Of a DNA stretch of 64,000 bases, positions 35,181 through 42,459 are shown one piece after another. The number at the start of each line of letters is the position of its first letter. The first letter of the stretch is position 1. The DNA is taken from positions 1 to 64,000 of the forward strand of contig NZ_JAKZHV010000001.1 of assembly GCF_022568835.1 (NCBI RefSeq), given 5' to 3'. The notes beneath the pieces were generated by a model. That model saw nothing but the letters and a program-made list of their open reading frames with translations. It ran no database searches and had not been told where the DNA came from. The stretch comes from Arsenicicoccus piscis (GTDB taxonomy: Bacteria > Actinomycetota > Actinomycetes > Actinomycetales > Dermatophilaceae). Position numbers and translations under genes: made by a program.

Positions 35181-35399
35181 TCAGCTGAAGGTCACGTGCT
35201 CCTGCTCGACTACGCCCTCTAGCAGGGCCCGGATCTCGGCCTCGCGGTAGCGCCGATGGCCGCCGAGCGTGCGGATGGAGTTCAGCTTGCCGGACTTCGC
35301 CCACCGCGTGACGGTCTTGGGATCGACCCGGAAGAGCTCTGCCACCTCGGCCGGCGTGAGCAGCTTCTCAGGATCGCGATCCTGACCTCGTTGCACCAT
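35181..35399 (-). CDS. bldC: BldC-family helix-turn-helix DNA-binding protein
   Basis: 72 residues from ATG at 35399, preceded by GGAGGAAT. MerR-type winged helix: LLTPAEVAELFRVDPKTVTR then WAKSGKLNSIRTLGGHRRYREAEI, nearly the BldC consensus. In Streptomyces BldC binds DNA cooperatively at direct repeats and delays differentiation. In unicellular relatives its role is unclear. Long upstream gap (35400-35908) with several small palindromes that could be regulatory. Confidence 0.95.
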   Translation of the reverse strand: MVQRGQDRDPEKLLTPAEVAELFRVDPKTVTRWAKSGKLNSIRTLGGHRRYREAEIRALLEGVVEQEHVTFS

Positions 35400-35908
35400 G
35401 ATTCCTCCAGTAGTAGGCGCCGGCCCCCCTGGCCCGCGACGTGGTCCCTGCGCAGCCGACGGAGCGATGGTCGCGGACAGTGATCGATCGAACGCTCGCC
35501 CCTGCGAGCCTCTCCGTCACCGCCGAGAGTCCCATGACCACGCTATCGGCGTAATTCTTCTGACTTACGCGGTAAGGGTACTACGAGGAGTAACGCCGTG
35601 ATGCGTCAAATCGTCGGGATCCAACAACTTTCGCGCACTTGGCCCCATACGACGCAGCATCTGCTCGTCCCGGCGCCCCAGATCGTGACAGAACGTGACC
35701 GGCGCGACCCTCCGCCGCCGGTCCTCGACTCCACTATTCGGCGCGCAGCATGTAGCGTGTCCCTCACGAGAACACGAGATTCCCGGGGTCGCTCCGTGAA
35801 GTCCCTGCTCCGCTCTTGGTCGCCCGCTGCCGCACCTGTGGCAACGGTCTGACGGCGGGGCATCGACTCGACGATGCCGCCCCGGCAGACGCGCGAGGGG
35901 GTCACGCC
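35400..35908. other. 509-bp divergent gap between bldC and DUF3073 genes
   Basis: No gene supported. Contains the palindrome CTTAC-GCG-GTAAG (35564-35576), an imperfect TACT/AGTA pair just after it, a relatively AT-rich segment 35540-35660, and a TAGCGT box (35753-35758) that may serve the DUF3073 gene. Long regulatory region for two small conserved genes. Confidence 0.5.
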
Positions 35909-36136
35909 ATGGGGCGCGGCCGGGCCAAGGCCAAGCAGACGAAGGTAGCCCGGGAGCTGAAGTACTTCTCTCCCAACACGGACTACAGCGCGCTTGAGCG
36001 AGAACTGCACGCGAAGTCGGAGCACCACTTCGACAGCGCCGAGGACGATCAGTACGGCGACTATGCCGATCGCTACTCGGACAGCGACGACGACGATGAC
36101 GGCGGCGACAGCCGCTGGGCGTCCGTCGGGCGCTAG
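35909..36136 (+). CDS. DUF3073 domain protein
   Basis: 75 residues from ATG at 35909 (MGRGRAKAKQTKVARELKYF), preceded by GAGGGGG. Characteristic DUF3073: basic N-terminus, SPNTDYSALERELH, then an acidic Asp/Tyr-rich tail (DDQYGDYADRYSDSDDDDD). Found next to purM throughout actinobacteria, as here. Function unknown; the charge pattern suggests nucleic-acid binding. The longer ORF from 35816 is not favoured. Ends before a bidirectional terminator. Confidence 0.93.
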   Translation: MGRGRAKAKQTKVARELKYFSPNTDYSALERELHAKSEHHFDSAEDDQYGDYADRYSDSDDDDDGGDSRWASVGR

Positions 36137-36160
36137 CGCGCACGGCACCACCAGCTGAGC

Positions 36161-36192
36161 AAGACGACCGGTAGGGCTCTACCGGTCGTCTT
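36161..36192. terminator. Bidirectional intrinsic terminator between DUF3073 and purM
   Basis: Perfect 14-bp stem AAGACGACCGGTAG / CTACCGGTCGTCTT with a 4-base loop (GGCT), ending in TT on either strand. Serves both converging genes. Confidence 0.85.
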
Positions 36193-36207
36193 CTGGCGAA
36201 CCCCCGC

Positions 36208-37311
36208 TCAGCGGTGGCTCCCGACGACCTGCACCGCACCGCCGTCGACGCCCTTGGCGCCCTCGACGACGGGCACGCCGTCCTGGGCCGCGGACCGCGG
36301 ACCGACCTGACCGAGCACCCACGCGGGCAGGTCGAGCGTGCCGCACACCCGCAGCGCCTCGTCGACGCTCTCGGCGGGCAGCACCGCGACGAACCCGACG
36401 CCGAGGTTGAGCGTGCCCTCGAGATCCAGCTGAGGCACCTGGCCGAGCCGACCGACGAGCTCGAAGATGGGATCCGGCGTCCAGGTCGCGCGGTCGACGG
36501 TGGCGAGCGTCCCCTGCGGGAGCACTCGCGCGAGGTTGGCGGCGAGCCCGCCACCCGTGACGTGGCTGAGCGCGTGGACGTCGACGCCGGGCGAGCGCAG
36601 CAGGCGCAGCAGGTCGGCGGCGTAGACCCTGGTGGGCGTGAGCAGCGCCTCCCCCAGCGTGCTGGCCAGCTCAGGGACGTCCCGGTCCAGCGCCCACCCG
36701 GCCGACGAGAACACGCGGCGCACGAGCGAGTAGCCGTTGGAGTGCAGGCCGGACGAGGCGAGCGCCAGCACCACGTCACCCTCACGCACCCGCTGCGGGC
36801 CGAGGATGTCGGCCGCCTCCACGACTCCGGTCGCAGCACCGGCCACGTCGTACTCGTCCGGGGCCAGCAGCCCGGGGTGCTCGGCCGTCTCGCCGCCCAC
36901 GAGGGCCACCCCCGCCTGCCGACAGCCGGCCGCGATGCCGGCGACGATCGCGGCGATCCGTTCGGGCACCACTCGACCGGTGGCGATGTAGTCGGTCATG
37001 AAGAGCGGCTCGGCACCGCACACGACGATGTCGTCGACGACCATGCCGACCAGGTCGAACCCGATGGTGTCGTGCCGGTCCATCGCCTGAGCGATGGCCA
37101 CCTTGGTGCCGACCCCGTCGGTCGAGGTGGCGAGCACCGGCCGGTCCATCCCCTTGAGCGCCGACGCGTCGAACAGGCCGGCGAAGCCGCCGAGACCGCC
37201 GAGCACCTCCGGGCGCTGGGCGGCGCGCACCGACGCCTTCATCAGCTCGACCGCCTTGTCGCCGGCCTCGACGTCCACTCCGGCGGCGGCGTAGGTGATG
37301 GGTTCGCTCAC
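36208..37311 (-). CDS. purM: Phosphoribosylformylglycinamidine cyclo-ligase
   Basis: 367 residues from GTG at 37311. PurM closes the imidazole ring (FGAM to AIR, using ATP). Seen: YAAAGVDVEAGDKAVELMK, GLFDASALKGMDRPVLATSTDGVGTKV in the ATP/substrate region, FDLVGMVVDDIVVCGAEPLF, ALVGGETAEHPGLL and ALASSGLHSNGYSLVRRV. Length and order normal. Downstream of purF, separated by 119 bp with imperfect GCTGGCGGGTG repeats, so it may have its own start or be co-transcribed. Confidence 0.97.
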   Translation of the reverse strand: MSEPITYAAAGVDVEAGDKAVELMKASVRAAQRPEVLGGLGGFAGLFDASALKGMDRPVLATSTDGVGTKVAIAQAMDRHDTIGFDLVGMVVDDIVVCGAEPLFMTDYIATGRVVPERIAAIVAGIAAGCRQAGVALVGGETAEHPGLLAPDEYDVAGAATGVVEAADILGPQRVREGDVVLALASSGLHSNGYSLVRRVFSSAGWALDRDVPELASTLGEALLTPTRVYAADLLRLLRSPGVDVHALSHVTGGGLAANLARVLPQGTLATVDRATWTPDPIFELVGRLGQVPQLDLEGTLNLGVGFVAVLPAESVDEALRVCGTLDLPAWVLGQVGPRSAAQDGVPVVEGAKGVDGGAVQVVGSHR

Positions 37312-37430
37312 GGGACAAGGCCTTTCGGGGAGGGCGATCGTGCGTGCTGGCGGGTGCGTTGGGGGCAGATGCGTGCTGGCGGGTGTGTGCTGGCAGGTGC
37401 GGAGAGGTCTACGGGGTGCAGGCCCTGGGA

Positions 37431-38993
37431 TCAGGGGCGGGCCAGCGCCCCGTGGACGCCGGGGTGGGCGTGGCGGCGCAGCGCACCGAGCCCGGGCAGC
37501 GGCTCGTCGGCCGCCTCCGGCGACAACGACACGTGCCCGCTGAGGGTCTCGCGCTGGTCCTCCGGCACACCGACCGGGTAGACCCCGGAGAAGCAGGCCG
37601 TGCACAGCCGGTCCGCGGGCTGCTCGGTGGCCTCGATCATGGCGTCCTCGCTGATGTACTCGAGCGAGTCGGCGCCGATCGACGCGCGGACGCCCTCGAC
37701 GTCGATGCCGGTGGCGATGAGCTCGGCGCGGCTCGCGAAGTCGATGCCGTAGAAGCACGGCCAGCGCACCGGCGGCGACGAGATCCGCACGTGCACCTCG
37801 GCGGCCCCGGCCTCGCGCAGCATCCGCACCAGCGCGCGCTGGGTGTTGCCGCGCACGATCGAGTCGTCGACGACGATCAGCCGCTTGCCGCGGATGACTT
37901 CCTTGAGCGGGTTCAGCTTGAGCCGGATGCCGAGCTGACGGATGGTCTGCGACGGCGCGATGAAGGTGCGGCCGACGTAGGCGTTCTTGACCAGCCCGTG
38001 CCCGAACGGGATGCCGGACGCCTCGGCGTAGCCGATCGCGGCCGGGGTGCCCGACTCCGGCGACGGCATCACCATGTCGGCGTCGACCGGGGACTCCAGC
38101 GCGAGACGACGGCCCATCTCGACCCGGGCCTCGTAGACCCCCCGGCCGGCGATCGTGGTGTCGGGCCGGGCGAGGTAGACGTACTCGAACACGCAGCCCT
38201 TGGGCGCCGCCGGCGCGAACCGCTGGGTCCGCAGGCCACGCTCGTCGACCACGACCAGCTCGCCGGGTTCTACCTCCCGCACGTAGGACGCACCGACGAT
38301 GTCGAGCGCGGCCGTCTCGGAGGCGACCACCCAGCCGCGGTCCAGCCGGCCGATGACGAGCGGGCGGATGCCCTGCGGGTCACGCGCGGCGTAGAGCGTG
38401 CGCTCGTCCATGAACACGAAGCAGTAGGCACCCTGGATGCGCGGCAGCTCCTCGAGCGCCGCCTGCTCGAGCGACACGTCGGTGCGCGAGCCCAGCAGAC
38501 TGGTCACGATCGCGGTGTCGGTGGTGGCGCCGCGGCGTAGCTCGCCACCGGCCTCGCCGAACCCTCCGACGTGCCGCTCGGCGAGGATCGCGCGCAGCTC
38601 CTCGGTGTTGACCAGGTTGCCGTTGTGCGCCAGCGCGATCGTCGAGGTCTCGGTGCCGCCGAGGGTGGGCTGGGCGTTCTCCCACAGGCTCGCCCCGGTC
38701 GTGGAGTAGCGCGTGTGGCCGATGGCCAGGTGACCCTTCAGCGACGCCAGGGAGGTCTCGTCGAAGACCTGCGAGACCAGGCCCATGTCCTTGTAGACGA
38801 GCATCCGGGTGCCGTCGGACGCCGCGATCCCGGCCGACTCCTGCCCTCGATGCTGCAAGGCGTAGAGCCCGTAGTAGGCCAGCTTGCCGACCTCTTCGCC
38901 GGGGGCCCACACACCAAACACGCCACAGGCGTCCTGGGGACCCTTGTCGTCGGGGAGGAGGTCGTGATTGAGTCGCCCATCGCCACGTGCCAC
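37431..38993 (-). CDS. purF: Amidophosphoribosyltransferase
   Basis: 520 residues from GTG at 38993. First committed step of purine synthesis: PRPP plus glutamine to phosphoribosylamine. The N-terminal nucleophile Cys is in DACGVFGVWAPGE after a ~22-residue propeptide. Seen: HRGQESAGIA, IGHTRYSTTG, NLVNTEELR and the PRPP loop RLIVVDDSIVRGNTQRALV. Cys residues for an Fe-S cluster (CVFEYVYLARPD; PCFYGIDFAS; LCTACFSGVYPV) indicate the B. subtilis type. A GACACT box six bases upstream suggests a leaderless mRNA. Confidence 0.97.
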   Translation of the reverse strand: MARGDGRLNHDLLPDDKGPQDACGVFGVWAPGEEVGKLAYYGLYALQHRGQESAGIAASDGTRMLVYKDMGLVSQVFDETSLASLKGHLAIGHTRYSTTGASLWENAQPTLGGTETSTIALAHNGNLVNTEELRAILAERHVGGFGEAGGELRRGATTDTAIVTSLLGSRTDVSLEQAALEELPRIQGAYCFVFMDERTLYAARDPQGIRPLVIGRLDRGWVVASETAALDIVGASYVREVEPGELVVVDERGLRTQRFAPAAPKGCVFEYVYLARPDTTIAGRGVYEARVEMGRRLALESPVDADMVMPSPESGTPAAIGYAEASGIPFGHGLVKNAYVGRTFIAPSQTIRQLGIRLKLNPLKEVIRGKRLIVVDDSIVRGNTQRALVRMLREAGAAEVHVRISSPPVRWPCFYGIDFASRAELIATGIDVEGVRASIGADSLEYISEDAMIEATEQPADRLCTACFSGVYPVGVPEDQRETLSGHVSLSPEAADEPLPGLGALRRHAHPGVHGALARP

Positions 38994-39073
38994 GGGTCCA
39001 GTGTCCCACAGCCGTGCTCGCCGCCCGAGCCGTCGCGGTGAGCGCTGGTCAGGGCTGGGTGATCAGCGGTCGG

Positions 39074-39403
39074 TCAGCGGTCGGTCGTCCGCGCGGAGTC
39101 GGATCGGCGACCGGCGCCCCGGTGGTTGACGGCGTCGACCACGACCCCGACCACGCCCGCGAGCAGCACGCCGAGGGCGATGCCGAAGGCCGTGAAGTAG
39201 GCGAGCGCCCGGCCCTCGCTGTAGGTCGCGCTGGCCTGGCCGATCAGGGTGGCGGCGAGGCCGGCGCAGGCTCCGAGGATCGCCCCGAGGAGCAGCAGTC
39301 GCGGCCAGTTGAGGCTGCGCGGCACGTCGACCTCGACCCACACGGGGTCGGCGACCTCGCTGGCGTGCTCTGCGGGGCGACGGTCGGCCGAGGAGGAACT
39401 CAC
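39074..39403 (-). CDS. Two-helix membrane protein next to purF
   Basis: 109 residues from GTG at 39403, with a TACACT box seven bases upstream (leaderless). N-terminal ~30 residues soluble (DPVWVEVDVPRSLNWPR), two helices (LLLLGAILGACAGLAATLIG; YFTAFGIALGVLLAGVVGVVV) and a basic tail. Family not named, but similar small membrane genes are usual near purF and the sterol-carrier-like gene in actinobacteria. Function unknown. Confidence 0.75.
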   Translation of the reverse strand: MSSSSADRRPAEHASEVADPVWVEVDVPRSLNWPRLLLLGAILGACAGLAATLIGQASATYSEGRALAYFTAFGIALGVLLAGVVGVVVDAVNHRGAGRRSDSARTTDR

Positions 39404-39435
39404 GCCCGCCAGTGTAGTCCGCGCGGGACGAGAGC

Positions 39436-39816
39436 TCACGAGCCCTGGAAGAGCGGCAGCCGGTGCTCCAGGTCGCTGCGCTGGCCGCTCGCGCGCACCC
39501 GCCCCGAGGCCAGGGCGTCGGCCCAGGCCATCGCACCGGTCGCGAGGCGCAGCCAGGTGTCGGCGTCGGTCTCCACGGTGCTTGGCGGCGTGCCACGGGT
39601 GTGCACCGGCCCGGTGATGCACTGCACGGCCCCGTAGGGCGGCACTCGCACCTCGACGCTGCGTCCCGGGTCGCGGGTGGCGAGCTCTTCGAGAGTGAAG
39701 CGCACCGCGGTCGCGGTGACCGTGCGGTCTACCGGCTCCTCGGCCAGCACGCCGGCCAGCCAGGCGTCGAGCGCCGCCGCACCCGCGGCCGCCGGGATCC
39801 GTCGACGAGGAGGCAT
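39436..39816 (-). CDS. Sterol carrier family protein
   Basis: 126 residues from ATG at 39816; TAGGCT six bases upstream points to a leaderless transcript. SCP-2-like hydrophobic-pocket protein of the short actinobacterial type: VRFTLEELATRDPGRSVEVRVPPYGAVQCI and a WLRLATGAMAWADALASGRV core followed by RVRASGQRSDLEHRLPLF. Found close to purF/purM in many actinobacteria. Ligand unknown; lipid binding is family inference. Confidence 0.88.
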   Translation of the reverse strand: MPPRRRIPAAAGAAALDAWLAGVLAEEPVDRTVTATAVRFTLEELATRDPGRSVEVRVPPYGAVQCITGPVHTRGTPPSTVETDADTWLRLATGAMAWADALASGRVRASGQRSDLEHRLPLFQGS

Positions 39817-39922
39817 CTGCCCAGCCTACGTCGACGTCGCGGCGCGCCACGCCGGTGCCCGACGGGGCGGCCTTGCGGCCTGCCCTTCGAGCGCACCGGC
39901 GGCTGGATGAGAGAGTGGACCC

Positions 39923-40969
39923 ATGCGAGCTACCGTCCTGCACGCCCCGGGTGACATCCGGCTCGAGGAGGTCCCCGAGCCCACGATCATGGCGCCCACC
40001 GACGCGATCGTGCGGGTGACGGCGGCCTGCATCTGCGGGTCGGACCTGTGGCCCTACCGCGGGGCCTCGCCGGTGACCGAGCCGCGGCGCATCGGCCACG
40101 AGCTGATCGGTGTCGTCGAGGCGGTCGGGCCGGGCGTCTCCACGATGCTGCCCGGCACCACGGTGATCTCGCCGTTCACCTACAGCGACTCGACCTGCGC
40201 GCACTGCCGGGCGGGGGTGCAGAGCGCGTGCGAGCACGGAGGGTACTTCGGGGCGAACGACCGTGACGGGCACCTCGTCGACGGCTGCCAGGGCGAGCTG
40301 GTGCGCGTCCCGCTCGCCGACGGCACCCTCGTGCCGGTGCGCGGCGAGGTGACCGACGACAACCTCGCGTCCCTGCTCACGCTCTCCGACGTGATGGGCA
40401 CCGGGTGGCACGCGGCGGTCTCGGCAGGGGTCAGCGACGGGATGACGGTCGCCGTGGTGGGTGACGGCGCGGTCGGCCTGTGCGGGGTGCTCGCCGCCCG
40501 CGAGCTCGGCGCCGCCCGCATCGTCGCGCTGTCCCGGCACGAGGCGCGTCAGCAGATCGCCACCCACTTCGGCGCCACGGACATCGTGGCCGAGCGCGGC
40601 GACGAGGCGACCGAGCGGCTGCTCGACCTCACCGACGGGGTCGGCGCCGACGCGGTGCTCGAGTGCGTCGGCACGGCGCAGTCGATGGAGACGGCGTTCG
40701 CGATCGCCCGACCCGGCTCGATCGTCGGCTTCGTCGGCGTCCCGCACGGCGGAGAGCCGCCGGTCGAGCGGATGTTCCGCAAGAACATCGGGCTGCGCGG
40801 CGGGATGGCGCCGGTCCGGCGCTACCTGCCGCACCTGGTGCCGCAGGTGCTCGACGGGCGCATCGAGCCGGGCCTGGTCTTCGACTCGGTGCTGCCGCTC
40901 GACGAGGTGGCCGAGGGCTACCGGCAGATGGACGAGCGGCGGGCCATCAAGGTCCTGCTGCGGCCCTGA
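39923..40969 (+). CDS. Zinc-dependent alcohol dehydrogenase family protein
   Basis: 348 residues from ATG at 39923, probably leaderless (GAGAGT six bases upstream). MDR fold: catalytic-zinc residues in CICGSDLWPYRG and GHELIGVVEAVG, a structural-zinc lobe CAHCRAGVQSACEHGG (three cysteines visible), and cofactor motif VAVVGDGAVGLCGVLAARELG. C-terminal VFDSVLPLDEVAEGYRQMDERRAIKVLL is typical. Substrate not predictable. Four bases before the spermidine-synthase-like gene, so a two-gene operon. Confidence 0.93.
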   Translation: MRATVLHAPGDIRLEEVPEPTIMAPTDAIVRVTAACICGSDLWPYRGASPVTEPRRIGHELIGVVEAVGPGVSTMLPGTTVISPFTYSDSTCAHCRAGVQSACEHGGYFGANDRDGHLVDGCQGELVRVPLADGTLVPVRGEVTDDNLASLLTLSDVMGTGWHAAVSAGVSDGMTVAVVGDGAVGLCGVLAARELGAARIVALSRHEARQQIATHFGATDIVAERGDEATERLLDLTDGVGADAVLECVGTAQSMETAFAIARPGSIVGFVGVPHGGEPPVERMFRKNIGLRGGMAPVRRYLPHLVPQVLDGRIEPGLVFDSVLPLDEVAEGYRQMDERRAIKVLLRP

Positions 40970-40973
40970 CGCG

Positions 40974-41777
40974 ATGACCATCGTCTGGGCCGAGGACGCC
41001 CGGGGCCATCGCGCCGCGACCGTCGAGCGGGACGGTCACCCCCAGTCCTACGTAGACCTCGACGACCCCACCGTGCTCGCGTTCGAGTACGTGCAGCACT
41101 TCGCGAGCGTGCTCGACGCGCTCCCGCCCGGCCCGCTCGCCGTCACGCACGTGGGCGGCGCCGGCCTCACCCTGGCGCGCTACCTCGAGACGACCCGCCC
41201 GGGGTCGCCGCAGATCGTGCTCGAGCCAGACTCCGCGCTCACCGAGCTGGTGCGTCGCGAGCTGCCGCTCCCCCGCCGCCACCGGATCCGGGTGCGCCCG
41301 ATCGATGGGCTCGCCGGGGTCGCGGCGCTGCGGGAGGCGAGCGCCGACGTGGTGGTCGTCGATGCCTATGCCGACGGTCGGGTGCCGGCCGAGCTGGGGA
41401 CCGAGAGCTTCCTCGCCGACGTGGCGCGCGTGCTGCGGCCCGGTGGCGTGGCCCTGCTCAACCTCGCCGACGAGCCAGGTCTGCGCTACGTCGCCCGGGT
41501 CGCGGCGGGCGCCCGGACGGTGCTGCCCGAGCAGGCGCTGGTGGCCACGCACGAGGTGCTCAAGGGACGGCGCTACGGCAACACCGTGCTCGCCGCGTCG
41601 CGAGCACCATTGCCGGAGACGGAGATTCGCCGATCCGTAGCCCGCTCCCCCTTCCCCACCGGGGTGCGCAGCGGGGCCGAGCTGAGGCGCTGGGGTGCGA
41701 GTGGGCGGCCGTTCACCACCACCGACGCGCAGCCGTCGCCACGGCCTCCGCTTGCGGGGGTGTGGCGGATCCGCTGA
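40974..41777 (+). CDS. Spermidine-synthase-like methyltransferase-fold protein
   Basis: 267 residues from ATG at 40974. Rossmann methyltransferase-like core: VTHVGGAGLTLARYLETTRP, IVLEPDSALTELVRRELPLP, ASADVVVVDAYADGRVP, SFLADVARVLRPGGVALLNLAD. Lacks the full polyamine-binding pattern of SpeE, so aminopropyltransferase activity is uncertain; this short class is common in actinobacteria. Co-transcribed with the alcohol dehydrogenase. Confidence 0.85.
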   Translation: MTIVWAEDARGHRAATVERDGHPQSYVDLDDPTVLAFEYVQHFASVLDALPPGPLAVTHVGGAGLTLARYLETTRPGSPQIVLEPDSALTELVRRELPLPRRHRIRVRPIDGLAGVAALREASADVVVVDAYADGRVPAELGTESFLADVARVLRPGGVALLNLADEPGLRYVARVAAGARTVLPEQALVATHEVLKGRRYGNTVLAASRAPLPETEIRRSVARSPFPTGVRSGAELRRWGASGRPFTTTDAQPSPRPPLAGVWRIR

Positions 41778-41799
41778 GCTGTGTGGCCCAGCGCAGACT

Positions 41800-42459
41800 T
41801 CAGTGGAAGGCGCAGCAGGGCGTGGGGTTCGGGCTCTCGAACGGCACCAGCGCGTCCGCGGCGGGCTGCACGTCGAGCACCAACCGGCCGGCGCGCACGC
41901 AGGGGCGCACGTGCCCGCGGGTGCGGATCCGAGCGTCCGGTCCGGCCTGCCAGTCCTCGGAAGCGCCGCCGAGCAGCCGGACCTCGTCGATCGCGCTACG
42001 GTCCAGGAGCTCGCAGACGGTCAGGACCTCGGGAAGGTCCGCACCACCGGGGAAGCACACCGCGCGGCCCCCGGACCCGTGCAGCAGCTCGTCGGCCGCA
42101 GCGAGCGCGCCGCGCGCGAGCGCCGGCAGCCCGAGCGTGCGGCCCTCGCTGCCCAGCCCGATCTCCTCGGCCTGCTCGGCGTGGCTGAGGTCCGCCACCG
42201 CCAGGGTCTCGGCGATGTGCAGGAGCAGGCCGGCGCCGAGCGGTCGCTCGGTGCGCACCGACAGCGCCACGTGCGGGTAGTGATCGGCAGCGCCCACCAC
42301 GTGGGTGAGCACGGCGAGCCCGCCCGGGTCCATGCCAGACGCGAGCAGGGCCTGCGCGACGGCGCCCGCCTGGAGGTCGGCCTGGGCCAGGGTCTGCGCA
42401 GCAGCGTCGACCCCGGCGACCAGGGCGACCTCGGTGGCGAGCGCCGTCGTGGTCGTCAT
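41800..42459 (-). CDS. Hypothetical protein ending in CCAFH
   Basis: 219 residues from ATG at 42459, overlapping the stop of the Tat-PHP gene by ATGA, so it is its operon partner. Soluble, Ala/Leu-rich; contains LLASGMDPGGLAVLTHVVG, LLHIAETLAVADLSHAEQAEEIG, GRAVCFPGGADLPEVLTVCE and the C-terminal PTPCCAFH, a likely metal-binding end. No family recognised. Could assist metal loading or activity of the secreted phosphoesterase (inference). Confidence 0.75.
   Translation of the reverse strand: MTTTTALATEVALVAGVDAAAQTLAQADLQAGAVAQALLASGMDPGGLAVLTHVVGAADHYPHVALSVRTERPLGAGLLLHIAETLAVADLSHAEQAEEIGLGSEGRTLGLPALARGALAAADELLHGSGGRAVCFPGGADLPEVLTVCELLDRSAIDEVRLLGGASEDWQAGPDARIRTRGHVRPCVRAGRLVLDVQPAADALVPFESPNPTPCCAFH

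Noticed and set aside
35606..36151. Minus-strand ORF opposite DUF3073
   Set aside because: Shadow of the DUF3073 gene and its upstream gap; no motif and no ribosome-binding site.
37339..37402. Functional repeat between purF and purM
   Set aside because: Three imperfect copies of a GC-rich string, no symmetry or wider pattern; likely simple sequence.
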